NCBI RefSeq assembly: GCF_013371465.1
Contig: NZ_JABWDU010000006.1
Coordinates: forward strand, 186,001 to 250,000
Reading direction: 5' to 3'
Source: Ensifer oleiphilus
GTDB lineage: Bacteria > Pseudomonadota > Alphaproteobacteria > Rhizobiales > Rhizobiaceae
DNA: 64,000 nt
A model generated the notes under the pieces. That model saw only the letters and a list, made by a program, of their open reading frames with translations. It was not told where the DNA came from and made no database searches. Position numbers and translations under genes: made by a program. This document shows positions 31,114 through 39,582 of the stretch, in pieces; position 1 is the stretch's first letter; every line of letters begins with the position of its first letter.

Positions 31114-33078
31114 ATGCCGACCGCTGCACTGCCACCCCTCGGCGCCACCATAACCCCTGATGGCACGCGCTTTGCCGTCTGGTCGCGTTATGCCGCGCGC
31201 ATCGACCTCTGCCTGTTCGACAAGACGGGCGAAAAGGCCTTGCGCCAGTTGCCGATGACGCGTGACGGCGACATCCACAGCCTTGTTGTTGCCGACGCGC
31301 CGAAGGGAACCCGCTACGGCTTCCGTGCCGATGGCGTCTATTCTCCCGATCATGGCCTCTGGTTCGATCCGTCGAAGCTGCTCGTCGACCCCTATGCCGT
31401 CGAACTCGACCGGCCGTTCCGGCACGATCCGAGGCTGACCATTTTCGGCGAAGACACAGCCGATTTGGTGCCCAAGGCGATCGTGACAGAGGTCAAGACC
31501 GCCAAACCGAAGCCGCCGATTTTCAAGGCGGGCGGGCTCATCTACGAAATCGCCGTCAAACCTTTCACCGCGCTGCATCAAGGCATTCCCGCAGAAAAAC
31601 GCGGCACGGTCGCAGCGCTTGCCGAGCCCATCATCATTGAGCATCTGAAGCGGCTGGGCGTTTCCGCCGTCGAACTGATGCCGATCGTCGCCTGGATCGA
31701 CGAGCGCCATTTGCCGCCGCTCGGGCTCAGCAATGGCTGGGGCTACAATCCCATCGCGCCGATGGCGCTCGACCCGCGACTGGTGCCGGGCGGCGTGAAG
31801 GAACTGCGCCAGACCGTCGAGGCGCTGCGCAAGGCCGGGATCGGCGTGATCCTCGATCTGGTCTTCAACCATTCCGGCGAAAGCGATCGGCTCGGCACGA
31901 CGCTGTCGATGCGCGGGCTCGACAACCTCGCCTACTATCGCCACGTCACCGACAGGCCCGGAGACCTGATCAACGATACCGGCTGCGGCAACACGATCGC
32001 CTGCGACCACCCGGTCGTCCAGACGCTGATCCTCGACAGCCTGCGCCACTTCGTGCTCGCCGCCGGCGTCGACGGCTTCCGCTTCGATCTCGCCTCGATC
32101 CTCGGCCGCGACATGGCGGGATTCCACCGCGACGCGCCGCTGTTCGAAGCCATCCACGCCGATCCGGTGCTTGCCGATCGCGTGCTGATCGCCGAGCCCT
32201 GGGATGTCGGCCCCGGCGGCTACCAGCTCGGCAATTTCCCCGCTCCGTTCCTCGAATGGAACGACCGGGCGCGCGACGATATCAGGCTCTACTGGCGCGG
32301 CGACCGGCATGTGATCGGCGCGCTTGCGACAGCACTTGCGGGCTCGTCCGACATGTTCTCCCGCTGGGGCAACGCCGGCACGCGCACCGTCAACTTCATC
32401 GCCGCCCATGACGGCTTTACTCTTGCCGACATCGTTACCTTCGCCGGCAAGCACAATGAAGCCAACGGCGAAGAGAACCGCGACGGCCACAACGAGAACC
32501 ATTCCTGGAATAATGGGGCCGAGGGCGCGACCGCCGACCCCGAAATCCGGGCAGCGCGTCGGCATGATGTCATGGCGCTCCTGGGCACGCTGTTTGCTTC
32601 CCGCGGCACGATCATGCTGACAGCCGGTGACGAAGGCGGGCGCACGCAACGCGGCAACAACAATGCCTATTGCCAGGACAACGCCATCACCTGGATCGAT
32701 TGGAGCGCTATGGACACGACGCTGGTCGCCCATACGGCAGCGCTTTCGGCACTCAGGAGACGCTTCAGTGTCTTCAGCGAGACAGCGTTCTTCACCGGCA
32801 ACGGCGATGTCGAATGGCTGCGCCTCGACGGCCACCCAATGGCGGTGACGGACTGGGAGCACCCGGCAACGGACAACCTGATGATGGTGCTGGCCACCCG
32901 AGACGGCAGGAAGAAGCGGTCGACGCGGCTTGCCGTCGTCGTCAACCGCAGCCACGCGCCGCACCCGATCCATTTGCCCGAAAGCCTCGACGGGCAGTGG
33001 CAGGATGCGCTTTCCCGCGAGCCCCCGCCCACTTTCGTGCCCCCTCGCTCCGTTTCCTTCTTCGTCGAAAATTTCTGA
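31114..33078 (+). CDS. glgX: Glycogen debranching enzyme
   Basis: This 654-residue GH13 isoamylase-type enzyme removes short alpha-1,6 branches from phosphorylase-limited glycogen. It has an N-terminal CBM48 domain (LGATITPDGTRFAVWSRYAARIDLCLFD), the catalytic Asp in GVDGFRFDLASILGRD, Glu in LIAEPWDVGPGGYQLG and Asp in NFIAAHDGFTLADI. ATG 31114 is preferred to the overlapping TTG at 31111; GAGGGG lies upstream. A hairpin and a repeat separate it from pgm, so it may have its own promoter while remaining part of the cluster. Slightly short against the usual 660-700 residues but complete. Confidence 0.95.
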   Translation: MPTAALPPLGATITPDGTRFAVWSRYAARIDLCLFDKTGEKALRQLPMTRDGDIHSLVVADAPKGTRYGFRADGVYSPDHGLWFDPSKLLVDPYAVELDRPFRHDPRLTIFGEDTADLVPKAIVTEVKTAKPKPPIFKAGGLIYEIAVKPFTALHQGIPAEKRGTVAALAEPIIIEHLKRLGVSAVELMPIVAWIDERHLPPLGLSNGWGYNPIAPMALDPRLVPGGVKELRQTVEALRKAGIGVILDLVFNHSGESDRLGTTLSMRGLDNLAYYRHVTDRPGDLINDTGCGNTIACDHPVVQTLILDSLRHFVLAAGVDGFRFDLASILGRDMAGFHRDAPLFEAIHADPVLADRVLIAEPWDVGPGGYQLGNFPAPFLEWNDRARDDIRLYWRGDRHVIGALATALAGSSDMFSRWGNAGTRTVNFIAAHDGFTLADIVTFAGKHNEANGEENRDGHNENHSWNNGAEGATADPEIRAARRHDVMALLGTLFASRGTIMLTAGDEGGRTQRGNNNAYCQDNAITWIDWSAMDTTLVAHTAALSALRRRFSVFSETAFFTGNGDVEWLRLDGHPMAVTDWEHPATDNLMMVLATRDGRKKRSTRLAVVVNRSHAPHPIHLPESLDGQWQDALSREPPPTFVPPRSVSFFVENF

Positions 33079-33154
33079 ACTATTCCGACCACTTGCTAGA
33101 ACTTGCCCGGCCGTCCTATAGATTCGTCCGGGGGGCCACTTTCAGGACAGACAC

Positions 33155-33643
33155 ATGCTGAAGGATATTTCACTTGCCGAAATCAGACCGCTGGTCGGCA
33201 CCGAGGTCGGTGTCTCCGACTGGATCACGGTCACGCAGGAAACGATCGACAAGTTCGCCGAGGCAACCGGTGACTATCAGTACATCCATGTCGATCCGGT
33301 ACGCGCGGCTGCCGAAACACCGTTCGGCGGCACGATCGCGCATGGCTTCCTTTCACTCTCGCTGCTGTCGGCGATGAACTACAGCTGCCTGCCCAAGATC
33401 CGCGAACAGACGATGGGCATCAACTACGGCTTCGAGAAGGTGCGCTTCATCGCTCCGGTCAAAAGCGGCGCCCGCGTGCGCGGACATTTCACCATGGCCG
33501 ACGCCCGCTTCCGTGGCGGCAGCATGCTGATGATCACCTATGATGTCAGCGTCGAGGTCGAGGGCGAGCGCAAGCCGGCATTGACCGCCACCTGGCAAAC
33601 GATCATCCAGTTCGACCCCAAGGACCGACCCGCCGATGCCTGA
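33155..33643 (+). CDS. MaoC-family hot-dog dehydratase
   Basis: This 162-residue protein begins MLKDISLAEIRPLVGTEVGVSDWITVTQETI. It has the hydratase-2 motif with catalytic Asp and His in GDYQYIHVDPVRAAAETPFGGTIAHGFLSLSLLS. Such proteins hydrate trans-2-enoyl-CoA to (R)-3-hydroxyacyl-CoA, linking fatty-acid oxidation to other pathways such as polyhydroxyalkanoate synthesis; the acyl chain length here cannot be told. AGGACAG serves as ribosome site. It overlaps the next gene by eight bases. Confidence 0.9.
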   Translation: MLKDISLAEIRPLVGTEVGVSDWITVTQETIDKFAEATGDYQYIHVDPVRAAAETPFGGTIAHGFLSLSLLSAMNYSCLPKIREQTMGINYGFEKVRFIAPVKSGARVRGHFTMADARFRGGSMLMITYDVSVEVEGERKPALTATWQTIIQFDPKDRPADA

Positions 33644-34706
33644 GACGAAGGCAACCGAGCAGGCCGTGCGCGATGCGTTTCGCGACCAGGCGAAGTCCTG
33701 CGACGGGCTCGGCTCCCCGTTCACGGCGCGGCTCTGCCGCCTGATCGCCGATCGGCTCAAATCTGACACTCCGGTCGGTGCCCGTGTGCTCGGCTGGCAG
33801 GGCGACCCGACATCCGCGGGCGATTCCGTGGCGTTGCGGCTCTGCGGCGCCCTGCACGCAGTCGTGCGCGCCGGAAGGGACGATCGGTTGCAGGCGAGTT
33901 ATCCGCCGATCCAGGCGGACGACGAGACACTGTGGTCGGCGGTGGACAATGCCATTCGGCGTGAAGCGGCCTTCATTCTCGATCGGCTGCAATCGGCGCC
34001 GCAGACCAACGAAGTTCGCCGCTCGGGCGCGCTGCTTGCCGGCTTCCTGACGCTTGTCGATCTGTTCGGCAAGCCGCTGGTGCTGTCGGAACTCGGCGCC
34101 AGCGCCGGCCTCAATCTGCACTGGGACCGCTATCGCTATCGGCTGGGCGATACCGCCTGGGGCGATCCGGCGTCGCGCGTCATCATCGAACCGCAATGGA
34201 CCGGCCCAAATCCACCCACAGCTAAGATCGCTGTGACAGATCGCGCCGGCTGCGATCTCAATCCGCTCGACCCCGCATCGGAACAGGATCGCCTGCGCCT
34301 GCTCTCCTTCATCTGGGCAGACCAGCAGGATCGCCTCGACCGCACCAGCTTTGCCTTCGAGACGGCGGCAGCCCGCCCTGAACGCGTCGTGCGCGCCGAT
34401 GCGATCGACTGGCTGAGACAGCGGCTCGCACGGAGTTTTCCCGGCGCCGTTCATGTCGTCTATCACACGATTGCCTGGCAGTATTTTCCAAAGGCGTCGC
34501 AGGACGAAGGCGAAGCTCTGATTGCCGAAGCCGGCAGGAACGCAACAATGGACGCGCCGCTTGCACGGCTGCAGATGGAAGCCGACGGACAGACGCCCGG
34601 CGCGGCCCTCACTCTGGAGGTCTGGCCGAGCGGCGAAAAGCATCTCATCGGCCGCGCGGACTTCCACGGGCGCTGGGTCGAGTGGACAGGATGGCCGCAC
34701 GCATGA
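33636..34706 (+). CDS. DUF2332 family protein
   Basis: This 356-residue protein begins MPETKATEQAVRDAFRDQAKSCDGLGSPFTARLCRLIADRL. The DUF2332 pattern is clear: opening FRDQA, YPPIQADDETLWSAVDNAIRREAAFI, LSELGASAGLNLHWDRYRY with a glycine-rich LGASAG resembling a methyltransferase SAM loop, and VVYHTIAWQYFP. The function of the family is not established; a methyltransferase-like fold is inferred only from that loop. The ATG overlaps the maoC stop by eight bases, and its own stop overlaps the next ATG (ATGA), giving a tightly coupled three-gene operon. Confidence 0.85.
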   Translation: MPETKATEQAVRDAFRDQAKSCDGLGSPFTARLCRLIADRLKSDTPVGARVLGWQGDPTSAGDSVALRLCGALHAVVRAGRDDRLQASYPPIQADDETLWSAVDNAIRREAAFILDRLQSAPQTNEVRRSGALLAGFLTLVDLFGKPLVLSELGASAGLNLHWDRYRYRLGDTAWGDPASRVIIEPQWTGPNPPTAKIAVTDRAGCDLNPLDPASEQDRLRLLSFIWADQQDRLDRTSFAFETAAARPERVVRADAIDWLRQRLARSFPGAVHVVYHTIAWQYFPKASQDEGEALIAEAGRNATMDAPLARLQMEADGQTPGAALTLEVWPSGEKHLIGRADFHGRWVEWTGWPHA

Positions 34707-35236
34707 TCATCGAACCAGCCGACGGGCGCTTTGTCTCCGACTTTGAAGCGTGCGACTTCTCCTTCGAGGTGACAGCGGAAGCCGTCCCGCCCTTCGATGG
34801 ACCGGGTCTCAGCGGCACGATGCCGGTGGACGCCTATCGCAAGACCTATGATGCCGACCCGGTCGAGCTGCTGGAGGCGGCGGCAGAAAGTGATGCCGCA
34901 CTCTTCGTCGCTCGCGCCGAAGGCCGAATGCTCGGCTACATCGCATTGTCCATAGGCTGGAACGGCTACGCCGAGATCGACGATATCGCGGTCGATGCCT
35001 CAGCGCGCCGTTCGGGCGTCGCCGTGGCGATGATGGATAAGGCCGTCAATTGGGCAAGAGAACACAGCCTGGCGGGACTTCGCCTCGAAACGCAGTCCAA
35101 CAATGTTGCCGCCTGCCGTTTCTACGCGCGATACGGTTTCGAATTGGCCGGCTACGATCGTCATCTCTATACGGCCCTCAACCCCGGCACGCGCGAGGTT
35201 GCGCTCTACTGGTATCTTCGGTTCGACGCCGATTAG
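34703..35236 (+). CDS. GNAT-family N-acetyltransferase, streptothricin-acetyltransferase-like
   Basis: This 177-residue protein begins MIIEPADGRFVSDFEACDFSFEV. GNAT motifs are AEIDDIAVDASARRSGVAVAMMDKAVNWA (acetyl-CoA loop in the R-x-x-G-x-A form) and LETQSNNVAACRFYARYGFELAGYD. The closing ALYWYLRF matches the end of streptothricin acetyltransferase (Sat) type enzymes, which acetylate the beta-lysine of streptothricins; resistance is possible but unproven. The start at 34703 overlaps the DUF2332 stop (ATGA). Upstream in-frame GTG 34682 and ATG 34691 are alternatives. Confidence 0.82.
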   Translation: MIIEPADGRFVSDFEACDFSFEVTAEAVPPFDGPGLSGTMPVDAYRKTYDADPVELLEAAAESDAALFVARAEGRMLGYIALSIGWNGYAEIDDIAVDASARRSGVAVAMMDKAVNWAREHSLAGLRLETQSNNVAACRFYARYGFELAGYDRHLYTALNPGTREVALYWYLRFDAD

Positions 35237-35296
35237 AAGGCAGCGCGGCTCTGGCAGCCTTGATCCGATCGAAGGTACGGAGTCGCAAGAGCCCGG

Positions 35297-35591
35297 TCAG
35301 AACGTGATCACGTGACGGATGACCGTGCCTTGATCCAGCAGGTCGAAGGCTTCGTTGATTTCATCGAACTGTGCCTGCCGCCTCATGGCCGAGCGCCACG
35401 GGCACGGGCCGTGGCCTGTCGCCGTTGATGACGGAAAGATCGGAATGGCAGAGACCGGCAGTGCCGATGCGCACCAACAGTTCATCCGGGCCCGGCGGAT
35501 CAAGATCGAGGGTCTCGACGGATAGCGGCAGCGTCGTGGCATAGGGCCGTCTGATCGGCGCGTGTCGGAGCACCGCTGCACGTGTTTTCAA
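35297..35591 (-). pseudogene. Zinc-dependent alcohol dehydrogenase with large internal deletion
   Basis: Reading leftward from a TTG at 35591 (after GGGAGG), the frame gives KTRAAVLRHAPIRRP, then VRIGTAGLCHSDLSVINGD with the catalytic zinc Cys-His pair, and GHEAAGTV, i.e. the N-terminal 75 residues of a medium-chain zinc alcohol dehydrogenase. It then hits a stop at 35361-35363. In another frame the next codons read FDEINEAFDLLDQG and RHVITF, the usual C-terminus of the same family. About 270 residues including the NAD-binding domain are missing, and the halves are out of frame, so the gene is dead. It lies behind soxG on the same strand. Confidence 0.85.
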
Positions 35592-35710
35592 ACCATCCTC
35601 CCGTTTGCAAACGGGGGCAGCTTGCCGCTGGAAGTTTCTGGCGGCAAGCTCACATTGCAGGCCTGTCGATCACCGTTGCGGATCGACAGGCGGGCAGGAA
35701 GTCGTCGAAG

Positions 35711-36262
35711 CTAGTGGCCGGCGTCCGCGGCCCCTTCGGACAGCATGCCGAAGACGTAAGGCGAGAAAGACCGCCAGCATTCGACGCGGAAGGTGTCCTC
35801 GGCGAGGCGCAGGAGCACGATTTCGACCTTGCCGAAAATGGTGCGCGAGCAGGCGCCGACCGGGAAGATCGCCAGCGACAGGTCCTGCGGGCAGCCGCTA
35901 TTGATGGCCACCTCCGCACCCGGACCGCTGACGACGACGGCGACGTTGCGATGCGAGACGTCGACAGCCGAATGCAGCGTGCCGCTGGTCGTAGCCGCGG
36001 CCATCAGGTCGGCTTCGCTCTCGTCGATGACAAGCCACTCGTCCGGCCCGAGCCAGAGCGCATGGCGCTTGCCGTTCGAAGCCGAGGTCTTCGGCCGCGT
36101 CGGCAGGGTAACGCCGAGAGAGGCCGAAAGACCGGGCAGCGCATCGGCTCCAGCCCTTAGCGACAGGCGCGAAGCAGCGGGTGCAGGCGTCAGGACCACC
36201 TCGGAAAAACCGCCACGGGCAGTAAGAGCGCTCTTGCGGGTTGCAGTTGCCAGATCAGCCAT
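35711..36262 (-). CDS. soxG: Sarcosine oxidase gamma subunit
   Basis: This 183-residue protein begins MADLATATRKSALTARGGFSEVVLTP. SoxG is a small structural subunit of heterotetrameric sarcosine oxidase related to part of the aminomethyltransferase fold; the segments LGPDEWLVIDE, HSAVDVSHRNVAVVVSGPGA and FRVECWRSFSPYVFGML are typical. The start at 36262 overlaps the soxA stop by eight bases; the extension to 36286 has no advantage. It is the last gene of soxBDAG. Beyond it lies only the alcohol dehydrogenase pseudogene. Confidence 0.92.
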   Translation of the reverse strand: MADLATATRKSALTARGGFSEVVLTPAPAASRLSLRAGADALPGLSASLGVTLPTRPKTSASNGKRHALWLGPDEWLVIDESEADLMAAATTSGTLHSAVDVSHRNVAVVVSGPGAEVAINSGCPQDLSLAIFPVGACSRTIFGKVEIVLLRLAEDTFRVECWRSFSPYVFGMLSEGAADAGH

Positions 36263-39248
36263 GGAGGCGACCCCCTTCCTTGTCAAAGAACACCATGTCG
36301 CTTACCTCGACGGCGATCGTCCTGTCGGCCATCGGCACGTAGAGCGTCTGGCCGAGGCGCGCGCGGCCACCGGCAACGACGGCAAGAGCAATCGAGCGGC
36401 CGCAATTTTCCGACCAGTAGGACGAGGTCACGTGGCCGAGCATGGTCATCGGTTTCGGCTGGTTCGGATCGGCGACGATCTGTGCGCCTTCCTCCAGCAC
36501 CACGTTCGGATCCTTCGTCAGGAGACCAACGAGTTGCTTGCGACCCTCCTTGACCAGATCAGGACGCTTGAGACCGCGAATGCCGACGAAATCGGCCTTC
36601 TTCTTCGAGACGGCCCAGGAGAGGGCCGCGTCGTCAGGCGTCAGCGTGCCGTCGGTGTCCTGACCGACAATGATGTAGCCCTTCTCGGCGCGCAGCACGT
36701 GCATGGTCTCGGTACCGTAGGCGCAGGCGCCCATCGGCTCGGCCCGCTCCCAGATCGCTTCCCAGGCCGCCTGGCCATAGTCGGCCGGCACGTTGACTTC
36801 GAAACCGAGCTCGCCGGTGAACGACATGCGGAACAGCCGGGTCGGTACGCCGCAGATCTTGCCTTCGGCCACGCTCATATGCGGGAAGGCCTCGTTGGAA
36901 AGATCGATGCCCTCGACGAGCGGTGCGATGATCTCGCGTGCCTTCGGTCCCTGCACGGCGATGACGGCCCATTGTTCGGTCGTCGAGGTCAGCCAGACCT
37001 TCAGGTGCGGGAATTCCGTCTGCAGGTAGTCTTCCATGTGGTTCATGACCCGCGGCGCGCCGCCGGTGGTCGTCGTCACGTGGAAGCGGTCTTCTGCCAG
37101 CCTGCCGACCACGCCGTCGTCATAGACGAAGCCGTCGTCGCGCAGCATGATGCCGTAGCGGCAGCGGCCGGGCTTCAGCGTGTCCCAGGCGTTGGTGTAC
37201 ATCAGGTTGAGGAACTGAGCCGCATCCGGCCCGACCACTTCGATCTTGCCGAGCGTCGAGGCGTCGAACAGGCCGGCGACCTCGCGCACGGTCTTGCATT
37301 CGCGCGCGACCGCCTCATGCATGCCCTCGCCCGCCTTCGGGTAGAACCAGGCGCGTTTCCAGTTGCCGACATCCTCGAACGCAGCGCCATGCGCCTCTTC
37401 CCAGGCATGAACAGGGGTCTTGCGGGCGGGATCGAACAGGCTGCCGCGCGAATGGTTGACGATCGCGCCGAAGGTGACCGGCGTGTAGGGCTGGCGGAAG
37501 GTCGTCAGGCCCACCTGCGGGATATCCTTGCCGAGCGCTTCGGCGGCAATCGCAAGGCCATGCATGTTTGACAGCTTGCCCTGGTCCGACGCCATGCCGT
37601 TTGTGGTGAAGCGCTTGATGTGCTCGATCGAATGCATGCCTTCGCGCACCGCAAGCCGGATGTCCTTGGCGCAGACGTCATGCTGGAAGTCGATGAAGGC
37701 CTTGACGCTTGTGTCCGGTCCCGCGCCTTCGGCAGCGCCGATCATGCCGCCGGTCCAGCTGAAGGCATTGTCGCCGTGCAGCGTTACCTGCGCACCGCCT
37801 TCGGCGCCGGCCGCACGCGCGGTCAGTTCGCCGGCAGCCAGCGCCTCGTCGATCGTTGCCTGCAGATCATCGGTGCCGTTGCAGGCGCCGATCGACAGGC
37901 AATCCTGCAGATACGTGCCCGGCAGGAAGCGCTGCGTGGCCGCATCGAATTTCACCTTGCCGCGCGATTGCGAGAACAGATGCACTGACGGTGTCCAGCC
38001 GGACGAGACGAGCAGCGCATCGACGGCAATCTTGCGCGCCGATCCGCCGCCGTTGCGGGCAACGCTGATCGAGGATACCCGCAGCTTGCCGCCGGAATTG
38101 ACGACGGAGTGTCCAGTCAGCACCTCGATCCCGAGGCGGCGGGCTTCCGCCAGCACCGCTTCGCCGGGATTGTCACGGCAATCGACGATGGCGGGAACAG
38201 CGACGCCGGCCCGCTTGAGGTCGAACGCCGCCTCATAGGCGGAATCATGGGCCGTGTAGACGCCGACCTTGGAGCCGACGGCAACGCCGTAGTGGTTGAG
38301 ATAGGTGCGCCCGGCTGACGCGAGCATGATGCCCGGACGGTCGTTGTTGGCAAACACCATGTGCCGCTCGATCGAGCCGTTGGCGAGGATGACCTTCTTG
38401 GCGCGCACCTGCCACAGCCGCTCGCGCGGCAAAGCCTTGTCGAGCGCCGGCAGATGGTCCGTCACCCTTTCGACGAGGCCGACGAAGTTGTGGTTGTAGT
38501 AGCCGAAGCCGGTGGTGCGGGTGAGAACCGTGACGTTGTCCATCGCGGCAAGCGTCTTGGCCGTCGTCTGCGCCCAGTCCCAGCCGTCCTTGCCGTCGAT
38601 CGTCGTGCCGCTTTCATACCGCAGCGCGCCGCCGACTTCCGGCTGTTCGTCGCAGATGATCACTTTTGCGCCCGCCTTGGCGGCGGCCAGCGCTGCCGAG
38701 AGGCCGGCAACGCCGGCACCGATCACCAGCACGTCGCAATGGGCATAGCGGCTGGCATAATGATCGGGATCCGCTTCCGTCGGTGCAACGCCGAGACCGG
38801 CGGCACGGCGGATGAAGGGTTCGTAGATCGCGTGCCACGCGGCCTTCGGCCACATGAAGGTCTTGTAGTAGAAACCGGCGGCAAAGAACGGCGACAGGAG
38901 GTCGTTGAAGCCGCCGACGTCGAAGGCGAGCGAGGGCCAGCGGTTCTGCGACTGCACCTTCATGCCGTCGAACACTTCCTGCACCGTGGCGCGCACGTTC
39001 GGCTGGCGGCGGGCCGCATCGCGCGAGACGTCGAGCAACGCATTCGGCTCTTCGGCGCCGGCCGAAAGAATGCCGCGCGGACGATGATACTTGAACGAAC
39101 GGCCGACGAGATGAATGCCGTTGGCAAGCAATGCGGAGGCAACGGTGTCGCCTTCAAGGGCGGTCAACGTGCGCCCGTCGAAGGTGAAGCGGGCGGTGCG
39201 CGCCGGCGTCAGACGGCCCGAACCTGCAATACGATTGGCGCCGCTCAT
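36255..39248 (-). CDS. soxA: Sarcosine oxidase alpha subunit
   Basis: This 997-residue protein is the large subunit of the complex that turns sarcosine, oxygen and tetrahydrofolate into glycine, hydrogen peroxide and 5,10-methylene-tetrahydrofolate. An N-terminal 2Fe-2S-like fold (FTFDGRTLTALEGDTVASALLANG) precedes an NAD-binding Rossmann segment near residue 170 (VLVIGAGVAGLSAALAAAKAG). The C-terminal 400 residues are a GcvT-like folate-binding domain (EVAGLFDASTLGKIEVVGPDAAQFLN, GELGFEVNVPADYGQAAWEAI). The ATG at 39248 overlaps the soxD end by four bases. Full length and intact. Confidence 0.97.
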   Translation of the reverse strand: MSGANRIAGSGRLTPARTARFTFDGRTLTALEGDTVASALLANGIHLVGRSFKYHRPRGILSAGAEEPNALLDVSRDAARRQPNVRATVQEVFDGMKVQSQNRWPSLAFDVGGFNDLLSPFFAAGFYYKTFMWPKAAWHAIYEPFIRRAAGLGVAPTEADPDHYASRYAHCDVLVIGAGVAGLSAALAAAKAGAKVIICDEQPEVGGALRYESGTTIDGKDGWDWAQTTAKTLAAMDNVTVLTRTTGFGYYNHNFVGLVERVTDHLPALDKALPRERLWQVRAKKVILANGSIERHMVFANNDRPGIMLASAGRTYLNHYGVAVGSKVGVYTAHDSAYEAAFDLKRAGVAVPAIVDCRDNPGEAVLAEARRLGIEVLTGHSVVNSGGKLRVSSISVARNGGGSARKIAVDALLVSSGWTPSVHLFSQSRGKVKFDAATQRFLPGTYLQDCLSIGACNGTDDLQATIDEALAAGELTARAAGAEGGAQVTLHGDNAFSWTGGMIGAAEGAGPDTSVKAFIDFQHDVCAKDIRLAVREGMHSIEHIKRFTTNGMASDQGKLSNMHGLAIAAEALGKDIPQVGLTTFRQPYTPVTFGAIVNHSRGSLFDPARKTPVHAWEEAHGAAFEDVGNWKRAWFYPKAGEGMHEAVARECKTVREVAGLFDASTLGKIEVVGPDAAQFLNLMYTNAWDTLKPGRCRYGIMLRDDGFVYDDGVVGRLAEDRFHVTTTTGGAPRVMNHMEDYLQTEFPHLKVWLTSTTEQWAVIAVQGPKAREIIAPLVEGIDLSNEAFPHMSVAEGKICGVPTRLFRMSFTGELGFEVNVPADYGQAAWEAIWERAEPMGACAYGTETMHVLRAEKGYIIVGQDTDGTLTPDDAALSWAVSKKKADFVGIRGLKRPDLVKEGRKQLVGLLTKDPNVVLEEGAQIVADPNQPKPMTMLGHVTSSYWSENCGRSIALAVVAGGRARLGQTLYVPMADRTIAVEVSDMVFFDKEGGRLHG

Positions 39249-39565
39249 CGTGCCGCTCCCTTGTCCTGCTCGCCCTTTAGAATGGCGGCCACATCGGGCT
39301 TGGGTTCGCCCGCCTTGTAGGTGGTGTAAAACCGGTCGCTCACCGTGTCGCGCGCGGCATTGAAGAACCGGCCGCAGCCATGGATATGGCGCCAGCGTTC
39401 GAAGATCAGGCCCTTGGGGTTCTGACGGAGGAAGAAGAACTCTTCGAACTCCTCGTCGCTGATCTCGGCAATGTTGGTCGGACGGACGATATGGGCGTCA
39501 CCGGCATTGCGGAATTCGAGCTCGGAACGCTCTTCCTCGCAATAGGGGCAATAGATCAAAAGCAT
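39245..39565 (-). CDS. soxD: Sarcosine oxidase delta subunit
   Basis: This 106-residue protein begins MLLIYCPYCEEERSELEF. SoxD binds zinc; the ligands fit Cys6 and Cys9 (CPYC) and the His/Cys of WRHIHGCGRFFNAARDT near residues 59-64. The start at 39565 follows AAGGATTTCGAG; the longer frame to 40018 is a shadow running through soxB. It lies between soxB (17-base gap) and soxA (four-base overlap). Confidence 0.95.
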   Translation of the reverse strand: MLLIYCPYCEEERSELEFRNAGDAHIVRPTNIAEISDEEFEEFFFLRQNPKGLIFERWRHIHGCGRFFNAARDTVSDRFYTTYKAGEPKPDVAAILKGEQDKGAAR

Positions 39566-39582
39566 CTCGAAATCCTTGGCAA

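Noticed and set aside
31066-32973. 635-codon frame antisense to glgX
   Set aside because: Same reason: glgX has all catalytic motifs and its antisense frame has none.
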